A DNA stretch of 64,000 nt from Engraulis encrasicolus (taxonomy: Eukaryota; Chordata; Actinopteri; Clupeiformes; Engraulidae): positions 46,343,485-46,407,484 of the forward strand of contig NC_085873.1 in assembly GCF_034702125.1 (NCBI RefSeq), read 5' to 3'. The position numbers and the translations under genes were made by a program. Below are positions 56,555 to 64,000 of the stretch, piece after piece. The notes below the pieces were generated by a model. The model was not told where the DNA came from. It saw nothing but the letters and a program-made list of their open reading frames with translations, and did no database searches. Every line of letters begins with the position of its first letter. Position 1 is the stretch's first letter.

Positions 56555-59500
56555 TTTTGTTTCCAGTGACAGGAGGGGAGAAAATGTGCCACATACAGCA
56601 GGGCTGTAGTGGGAGCAGTGTAGGCCAGTGTTTCCCAAACTTTTTGGTTTCGTGTACCCCCCTAACCCTTTTCGTTGTGCCATGAGTACCCCCTAACTCA
56701 TGTTTACATCACCTTTTCTTTTCCAATGTTACTATGCTCCATACATTTGTTTAAAAAAATGTTTTTTCCAAGTACCCCCTGCAGTGTGCTCGCGTACCCC
56801 TTGTGGTACAGGTACCCCTGGTTGGGAAACACTGCTCTAGGCTATGCAGGCTACCACATTCATACAGACTCTTAGTGAGAAAAGTAAGCCAATAAGCCTG
56901 GGGATGAGACTTTTCAAACAAAGCTAGAACGTTAGCGTACTTATGACAGCTGTCATTCATAATGAGAAGTTACAAGTGTAGTGGACGTAGCAGAAGAAAC
57001 AACACCTCTTTTTGTCAACAAGAAAGCTGCACATGATGCTCTGTTGATCATGTGCAACAGCCAATAATAGCCCTTCAAGTTGCTCAAAACTTTGCTTGTA
57101 GTCTTAAAATGGATGTAGGATTCAAAATGAACTGTTTGGGTAATGTTTAAAAGTAGACCTATGCAATGTTTATAACATAGTTTGTTTTAGGAATAGCACT
57201 AGTTAGATGCCAGTAGTTTAAAGTAGAGATGCTCCGATTGCTCGGCTGCCGATCATGACCGGCCGATAATGGCCAAAAATAGCCTGATCGGTGATCGGAA
57301 AAACATGCCGATCAAAAAACCGATCGAGAGATATTAAATTCCTCACGCAACCATTTGCCTTTACACCAGGCGCTGCATGTAGGCGCTGGCTCTGCACAGC
57401 TGCAACTGCACCAAAAGAAGGCATCTTTGCTTGTCTATAACTTTTCGCCATTCCCCGCTTCATTTCCACCATTCATAACCATATCTGCATCAACAATGAT
57501 CTGATTTTCCGATCCATGCGGCGTTTACCTGACAATGTAATTTGCGATTGAGTACTCGCCAGTGAGCCATGTTACGTTATAACCTGTGTAGTTGCCTTGG
57601 TCAGCACGCGACAACTTCACGTTGTCAGCACAAACATGTCAATTATTGTTTTCAAAGTTGTAATTGGCAGTCAGTCGATTAGTTTGATAGTCGCTGAAAC
57701 ACCATACGGCGACAGATGTGGTTAAAACTTGAGAGAGAGATTCAGAACGTAGTGGAGCACTGCAACTGTGGACGGTGACAGAGAGGGGAGGGGCTCTCCT
57801 CACGAGGCTGCTCATTTAAAGCGACAGGTTGTTTTTTTCTCGTATGTGGAAGACTATTTGATGTAACGTTTCAGTTTCAATTCAATCTTAAATAGTTTAG
57901 TTATTCTATGCAATAACTTATACATTGATTAATACTGTAGACTGTATTACCAACACTAGTCTGAAAGATAATAATAATACCGTTAATAATCATAATAATA
58001 ATAATAATAATAATAGCCTAATAATAGACATGTGCAAATTAAGATTGATTGGTTTATGGGCAGAAATGGTATTCAATAAGGATAATTAATAGGCTATTAA
58101 AAAAATAGGAAATCATTTTTGTGATCGGCAATGATCGGTAATCGGCAGATAAAGATTTTTGGTGATCGGTATCGGTGATCGGACCCAAAAAATGGTGATC
58201 GGAGCACCTCTAGTTTAAAGCCATCAACAGTGTTAGCAGCTAGCTACAGCTATTGTTCAGCCAATTCAAAGTCCTTCGGAAACAGCACCCTATTTGCAAC
58301 AAATGTTAGTCCATAACTATCAAAAACGAGGCATAGAGAGATTTGTAAATCATTTGTTCACAGGCTGATACCGTCTGTGTTGCCTAACTCATTTACAACA
58401 ATGCATCGAACCGAGAGGGGGGAGGGGGAGGAGCAGGGTGGAATGGGGCACCTAAGTCACACCCTTCTACTTCCGATCCGTGGGGCTGGAGCTCTCAAAA
58501 TTATGAATGAGAGTTAATGGAGCGAGTCAAGCTAAATCCTCATCCCGTTTGGCATGTGCTCCGGATTTCACATATGATGGCAGTGAATTTGAAAGGTTTG
58601 GATTTAAGTCGTAAGACCACTCATTTTCGACACGCAAGAAACTATCTTTTACCTTTGGTGCAAAACTGTCTTAAAGACTACATGTGCGCCTCGCATATTT
58701 GACATGAACCGAGGCACAGCCAACCCTACCGCTGCACCGTGGCTTAGGTGGCTGCACGTCGGACATGCGACGTCTGTTGTGTAGTCTACAACGTTTTTGC
58801 ACGCACACAACTCAAAAATCGCTTGCCAAGTGAAGTCAACAAGCACACCATTGGTTGTTATTAATTCTGAGGCACAGCATATGTAGCCTGGTTCACACCA
58901 GACGGTGTATGTGTAGCTTCGGCGCCCCCTGACGGAGCAGAGCTACACACACTACCGTCTGGTACACAGCCATAGAGCACGTTCCGTCTCCAACCAGAAA
59001 ATAGGCTGAGAATTTATTGCTTCGGCACGGCCTCCTCACCAACAAATTCCTTCAAAAACCTTCCTGTTAATCTTTAAAGAGTCAATATAGTCTCTAATCT
59101 GTCTTGTGACTCCTCAATGTGAGTTACCGTTGATTTTGAAGCAATAAATTCTCAGCCTATTTTCTGGTTGGAGACGGAGCGTGCTCTATGGCTGTGTACC
59201 AGATGGTAGTGTGTGTAGCTCTGCGCCGCCAGGGGCGCCGAAGGTACACACACAACATCTGGTGTGAACCAGGCTACAGCATATGTGTGATCGACGGGAA
59301 AATGCGAGGTGGATCAGAAAATAGCTTTGATAAGTCCATTACAGCCCAGTCAAAAGTTTTTGCGTTCCCAGCCCCATGAGCCGCCGGGAAGGGGTGGAGA
59401 CTTAGGTGCCCCATGAGGCTCTGCTAGCATCTCCTGTACCCATGCATACTGGGAATTGTAGTTAAGCTATCGCTTTAATCCGTGGTCAGGTAGGTTTATG

Positions 59501-62500
59501 AAAAAAACTTCACAGGGTCACATCTAGCGTTAATCTCATGATTTAAAAACATTATCAGCGTTAAAAAGGGTTTGAGTTAACGCGATAATAACACGATCAT
59601 TTTGACAGCACTAATTGAAATAGAAGTAATTTGAATGTGGTATTTTACAGTATATCACGAAAGTGAATACACCCCTCACAATTTTTTAGATTTTTGAGTA
59701 TATCTTTTCATAGGAAAGCATTACAGAAATTTCACTTTGACACAATGATTAGTGACCTTTTAACAACTTATTTAACCGCTTAAATTTCTCTTTCACTCAG
59801 AAAAAAACAAAATACAGCCATTCATGTTTGAACATGTACTCACAAAAGTGAGTACACCCCAGATTAAAATCCGGTAGAGAAGGGGCTGTGTTGGCTCGAA
59901 TCGTCTCGAAATCAAACAAAATGAAATGGGATGAAAAGGGAGGTCATCAGTGTGCGTTTCAGCCTTTCTTTGCATTGAACTTTTACATTTTGAGTCTGCA
60001 TCTGGCTTAAATAGATTGGTGTGAGATTTGAATGCAATCCTATGGAGAATATCTTGATCTGCTTCAGTAGTCAGAGTGCATGTTGACCTGCATTTTTCTT
60101 TTAGGTGTATTTCAGATTGCCAATGTTGACAGCATTCATGCATCCCCAAACCATGTCAGTCCCACTACCATGCTTGGCTATTGAGAGGATACACTTTTTT
60201 TGTAAAACTCACTTGTTTACCACCACACATGCTTGACACCATCTAAAGCAAATTTGTTTATGTTCAAACATTAATTTATTCTGAGTGAAAAAGAAATTTA
60301 AGCGGTTAAATATGTTCTTAAAAGGTCACTAATCATTGTGTCAAAGTGAAATTTCTGTAATGCTTTCCTATGAAAAGATATACTCAAAAATCTGAAAAAC
60401 TGTGAGGGGTGTATTCACTTTCGTGATATACTGTATCTCCATTTTTAATGAACATTTTTAGATTTAGTATTTTTTTTAGAGAAACATTGAGATTTCTGGG
60501 TAAAAACGCCGCTTATCAATTAATCATAAGTCGATCGATAAGGCTATCAACTAATGATGAATCGATAATTTGCATCCCTAATGTGGCATATTTTTCCACA
60601 TTTCAATGACATCTGTCTGCATTTCCGGAGCAAATTAACTTAAATTAAATGAAAGCACTTCAAAGCATTGAATACTGCAGGAATGATACACACAACAGCC
60701 TATAGCATGTTCAGTGTCTTACTGCTTGTATTGACTCATTTGCCTTGCTCACAGTGGAAATGTCATGCATTGCATTGTATCATAGCATCGAGTCATTACC
60801 TCCCGAATCATAATCTAAACGAATCGGAAGAGCAGAGGTAATCAGTGTTGCCAGATTGGGATGTTTCCCGCCCAATTGGGCTGCTTAGGATGGCCGTGTG
60901 CGGGTAAAAATGGCATTTAGCAGAAAAACCTGCCCAATTTTTGCCATAGAAATCAATAGAATTGGGCGGGATTTTGTGCTTCTAGGCGGGTTTTGAGCAT
61001 TTTTTGGGCCGGAAACCATCAGCCTCATCTGGCAATCCTGGAGGCAATGCACATCACTACTGCTCACTGGCTCTTTCTCTGCCGCTTTGTTTCTCTCTCC
61101 CACACACACACGGGTTCTAAACTTTGTTTATAACCTGACTGCGCGAACCTAGCTGCGCACAACTCGTCCTCTATTAGTTGGAAACCGCTGGCGGTCAAAA
61201 CATTAGCTCACGTGGTTGGCTACCAGTGTCTTGCCCCTCCTCATAACATCATGTTGATTAACACTAAGGGGTCTTACACACCAGGGCGGTAAAACGTTGC
61301 GGAACGGCCGTGTTTTTTACCAGCGTCGGTGAAAATACATTGAAACATATCTGTCCTTACACACCAACCGGCGGTAGTCGAGCGTTAGCGGCGCGGGAGC
61401 CGGCTCCGCACCGCGCTGCATTTGGAAAATAGAACTCGAGCGTATTTTTCACGCCGGCGACGTCTCATTCAAATGAATGACAGAGTAGCATGCCAGCTTT
61501 AGCTGTGGGGAGGGTTTAGAACAGGACTGGCCGCGCACGCCGACGCTGTCAGTGTGAAAGGCAGAGAAAAACACGCCGGCCGAAACTAAGCAGAAAGACC
61601 GCGTTCGTCCTGCGACCGCTCCGTTCCGCCTTGGTATGTTTTGGCCCTGAGAACCCATGTATACACATGCCTTTTTAGGGCAGCATAGTGGAAGTGAAGA
61701 GCAAGTGTATTCTGACCACAATGAGTGGGAAGGTCATGGAAACGAGAAACTGAAAAGTCCAGTTGATGGCGGTGTTGATGGTGAATGCAGCTGCCTTGAA
61801 GGACTGGTTAAAGAGCTCGCCAGCCAGGGGGACGGTGATACCAGCTGTGGATGAACAGAGAAAGGCTTTGAATTTCTTTTCTTTTTTTTAAGTCTTTTTG
61901 ACAGTACAGTCAAGTAAAGTGTGCTTTGTTGTCAAAAAACTAATAGTGTTAGCACAGAAGTTTGAATTTGCATTGGACCAGTCTCCAATGTGCAGTTTAA
62001 CTAAAAGCATTTAAATAAGACATTGATAATAATCTCTCTCTCTCCCACACACACACACACACACACGCGCACGCGCGCGTAAGTGAAGATGGTGACAGGA
62101 AGCGAGGGGGTTGTGAAACGAATCCGGGCCAGCCGCACGGTAGACGAGTGCCCTATTGTTAGGCCATGGCAGGGCCGAAATTTTTAATTTCAAAACACAT
62201 TTTTTTTAGAGAGAGAAAAAGCTCCTGCACACTGTTCACATTTGCAGAGTTTTTACTTGCAACATTTCGGTCTAATGACCTTCTTCAAGCAATTCAAGTT
62301 TGAAGAAAGTCATTAGACTGAAACATCGCAAGTAAAAACTCTAACTAATGTGAACAGTGTGCGAGGAGTTGTTTGGTCTCTACGTTGGGGACAAGCACCT
62401 GGCAAAAGGAGGTGTGCAAGAATTCTTAAAAATAAAACGTCTGTCTTTCAAACGCTGGATTGTGGTATGTAGTGACAAACAAAACTTGAAAAAAAAACTT

Positions 62501-62518
62501 AATACATGAAACCAGAGG

Positions 62519-62575
<57 letters not shown>

Positions 62576-63363
62576 CATTTAGAAAGTACTACAGTTCACC
62601 AGGGAGGTTGGTCTGACCTCGAGCGTAACGAATAACGTTTCCCAAATGACAAGGTCTAAAGTCCATCTCCTTAACCACTAGGCCACGGCTGCCAGGCTAG
62701 TTCTGGTTAGGCTCCTCCAAAGGCGTAGCCAGGGGTGGGCCTGCCCACCTGACATCCAAGCCCACCCCATTCACACTTGACAGTCAACTGTTGCCTCATT
62801 GAACTGTTATTAATGGCATAGCACTGAGCTATAATTAATCATTTTGTCAAAAGTCTGGTTCATCTTCTGTGATTGCTGTGATTTCAATTTCAAAGTATCA
62901 TTTTTGAGCACGATATTATAATATCTACCTACACGTTTTCGGGTTGGGCCCGTCCGTTTTTTTCTGGGCCCACCTGTTTTATTATTTCTGTCTACGCCCC
63001 TGGGCTCCTCAAAGCCCTTCTGAATGATTTAGCACCAGCAATAACTTGATCACTACCAAAATCACATTGGCACCATCCTTGTAATAGCGGATTGGTCTGG
63101 GGTCCGTTTCTCGATTCTTGTCATTGCTAACCGTCTTAAGACGTAACACCATTCCCTTGGATTTAGTGGTGAGCGTCGCTGTCGAGAGTCTCGCTTACGA
63201 AGGACTTTGCTATCGACGATAGAAAAGACGCCTTTGAGAAACTGACCGTTGGTCTGTGTGTGTGTGTGTATGTGTATAGTTTGTCACCTGGTCCACAGTT
63301 GAAGAAGACGATGAAGATGAAGATGAGGATCAAACTGCAGTAAGACATCCACCACAGGATGGT
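55548..63363 (-). CDS. class II GLUT paralogue, gene 2, last three exons (5' part beyond window)
   Basis: Exons 63363-63288, 61844-61717 and 55844-55548 are open and retain the acceptors and donors of gene 1. Encoded residues are almost identical to gene 1 in the membrane part (CGPAGITVPLAGELF, FNVPETRN). Differences: two extra residues in the first of the three exons and a re-expanded C-terminal tail. The gene lies head-to-tail with gene 1, consistent with tandem duplication. Whether it is complete cannot be judged from this window. Confidence 0.88.
56470..56552. repeat. (CA)n microsatellite
   Basis: About 41 CA units; allelic-type length difference from 6364-6466. Confidence 0.97.
57224..58212. 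mobile_element. hAT-type element, TIR TAGAGATGCTCCGAT
   Basis: TAGAGATGCTCCGATTG to ATCGGAGCACCTCTA, subterminal GATCGG repeats, perfect 8-bp TSD GTTTAAAG (57216-57223, 58213-58220). Absent at the paralogous site near 7135, so it postdates the segmental duplication. Confidence 0.95.
58884..59276. mobile_element. Mutator-type fold-back MITE, TIR TAGCCTGGTTCACACCAGA
   Basis: Two arms of about 170 bp, nearly perfect inverted repeats (AATAGGCTGAGAATTTATTG left; CAATAAATTCTCAGCCTATT right). Perfect 9-bp TSD CAGCATATG (58875-58883, 59277-59285). Shares TAGCCTGGT ends and TSD length with 4621-5066. Confidence 0.95.
59648..60433. mobile_element. Tc1/mariner-type MITE, TIR CAGTATATCACGAAAGTGAA
   Basis: Flanked by TA (59646-59647, 60434-60435). 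Ends CAGTATATCACGAAAGTGAA and TTCACTTTCGTGATATACTG are perfect; the inverted repeats run inward about 190 bp (to CTCACAAAAGTGAGTACACC on the left). The interior is truncated transposon sequence; no frame. Confidence 0.93.
60843..61040. mobile_element. hAT-type MITE, GTTGCCAGAT family
   Basis: CAGTGTTGCCAGATTGGG to CATCTGGCAATCCTG; TSD GAGGTAAT / GAGGCAAT (60835-60842, 61041-61048). Confidence 0.9.
61268..61647. mobile_element. MITE with 3-bp TSD, ends GGGGTCTTACACACC
   Basis: GGGGTCTTACACACCAGGGC to GGTATGTTTTGGCCC; flanks TAA and TGA. Not present in copy 1 (near 7595), so a post-duplication insertion. Confidence 0.75.
61717..61844 (-). CDS. GLUT gene 2 exon (helices 10-11)
   Basis: 128 nt, same phases and splice sites as 7665-7792; the only changes I see are silent. 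Confidence 0.93.
61900..62005 (-). repeat. LINE 3' tail fragment, copy 2
   Basis: Equivalent of 7850-7950. Confidence 0.6.
62519..62572. repeat. (GA)n microsatellite
   Basis: Expanded relative to 8428-8457. Confidence 0.97.
62718..63002. mobile_element. hAT-type MITE, TIR CARRGGCGTAG
   Basis: CAAAGGCGTAGCCAGGGG to GTCTACGCCCCTG; perfect 8-bp TSD GGCTCCTC (62710-62717, 63003-63010). Empty site in copy 1 at 8612-8619. Confidence 0.96.
63100..63248. mobile_element. hAT-type MITE, TIR GGGTCCGTTTCTC
   Basis: Copy 2 of 8709-8875 with perfect TSD TTGGTCTG (63092-63099, 63249-63256). Confidence 0.9.
63288..63363 (-). CDS. GLUT gene 2 exon (helix 9-10 region)
   Basis: 76 nt. Reads TILWWMSYCSLILIFIFIVF, two residues longer than gene 1. 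Acceptor preceded by an expanded (CT)n run. Donor GTGACA. Confidence 0.9.
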
Positions 63364-64000
63364 CTACAGAGAGAGAGAGAGAGAGAGGGGAGACACACAC
63401 ACACTGTAATCAATCGGTTTATACAATAAAATACAAAAAAATCAGTTAAAGGCATTTTTGAGACATAGACGGCAAATAGCCTTATTTTGTCAATTTGGGT
63501 GTGCTGAAAGATATCGGCATATGGCAGATTTGACATCTGTCTGACTTTGCAATCAACACTCAAAGCTGAAACTCCATGACACTGTACGTCTGTCTGTGTT
63601 TGTGTGTGAAGTTTATAGTGTGTTTAGGTATAGTGTAGCGTGAGTAGAACCAGGGGACCATTCCATCAACGGCGGTAACCCCAAATCCGAGCTCAAGTCG
63701 GTAAACTACGCTATTTTTAGACAGAGATCCGTTCCATCAGCCTTGCTAACCTGAAACTCAGCTGAGTTGCAACGGTAATTTATGCTCCAAGTCAAACCTG
63801 GTAGCTCCCAGGTTTAACATCAGGCTAAATAAATCAGTGTTTCAAAGAATTTCAACCTGCAGGACACTGTGTCACAACAGGACCGTTCCACATTTTCACA
63901 CCAGTATTTTGCGAGATCAAAGCGAACCAGTCTCCCTATTAAAACAGTGCATGGGGTGATAATGCCTGTTAAAAACTCCAATAATTACATTGTCTTTCAT

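Larger units (their letters stand above)
56183..59613. mobile_element. hAT-like element, 3.43 kb, TIR TAGTGCTGTCAA
   Basis: TAGTGCTGTCAA to TTGACAGCACTA with perfect 8-bp TSD ATTGAAAT (56175-56182, 59614-59621). It contains a (CA)n tract, the MITE 56625-56834, the hAT MITE 57224-58212 and the fold-back 58884-59276. A frame at 58517-58702 has no recognised motif. Copy 1 of the segmental duplication kept only its left part. Confidence 0.85.
56003..60580. mobile_element. hAT-like MITE (TAGGGATGCAA family) split by other elements
   Basis: Left end TAGGGATGCAATCGATGG at 56003, right end ATAATTTGCATCCCTA at 60580. Interrupted by the element 56183-59613 and the Tc1-type MITE 59648-60433. Removing both leaves about 360 bp like 22203-22580. 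Confidence 0.8.
53280..63817. repeat. segmental duplication, copy 2
   Basis: Direct copy of 2276-9460, longer because of young insertions and because it keeps DNA deleted from copy 1. Carries three 3' exons of the second GLUT gene. Confidence 0.92.

Overview
The window reads as nuclear DNA of a ray-finned (teleost) fish. The evidence is split, spliced exons of a vertebrate-type sugar transporter, tRNA-derived SINEs, L2-like LINE tails, Tc1, hAT, Harbinger and Mutator-type DNA transposons, and very long (CA)n tracts. There is one 100-base assembly gap (24789-24888) and one isolated N (11320). No rRNA, CRISPR or prokaryotic operon structure is present.

The main host gene is on the minus strand. 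Ten exons between 23304 and 5460 splice in consistent phase into about 480 codons of a class II facilitative hexose transporter (GLUT/SLC2A family). Only the first exon or exons (N-terminus and first helix) are missing; they may lie in the gap or be too short to recognise. A second, tandem paralogue begins at the right end. Its last three exons lie at 55548-55844, 61717-61844 and 63288-63363, and the rest runs past base 64000. The two genes share a direct segmental duplication (2276-9460 and 53280-63817). Comparing the two copies gives natural occupied/empty pairs that date several transposon insertions and show a 2.55 kb deletion in copy 1.

Between the two transporter genes (about 24-53 kb) is transposon-rich DNA. 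Two near-identical Harbinger-like elements (25810-30853 and 41251-47115; 3-bp target duplications TTA and TCA/TGA) lie in inverted orientation and flank 10.4 kb. Each was later broken by a different element: a 2.1 kb hAT in the left copy and a 2.9 kb Harbinger in the right copy. Each serves as the other's empty-site control.

The most unusual part is a convergent pair of small, intron-containing coding units that I do not recognise. One is on the plus strand (39.8-40.9 kb) and encodes a 79-residue, very acidic protein from three coding exons with good splice sites. The other is on the minus strand (48.3-41.1 kb) and encodes an acidic, serine/proline-rich protein with an eight-residue tandem repeat. 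The right-hand Harbinger element sits inside its last coding exon; removing the element and one TGA copy restores one uninterrupted frame. A Tc1 fragment abuts its first visible exon exactly at the splice acceptor.

Transposons and microsatellites also shape the transporter gene. One hAT MITE duplicated the splice acceptor of an exon, several acceptors abut (TG)n or (CT)n repeats, and exon fragments have been tandemly copied into a purine-rich minisatellite intron.
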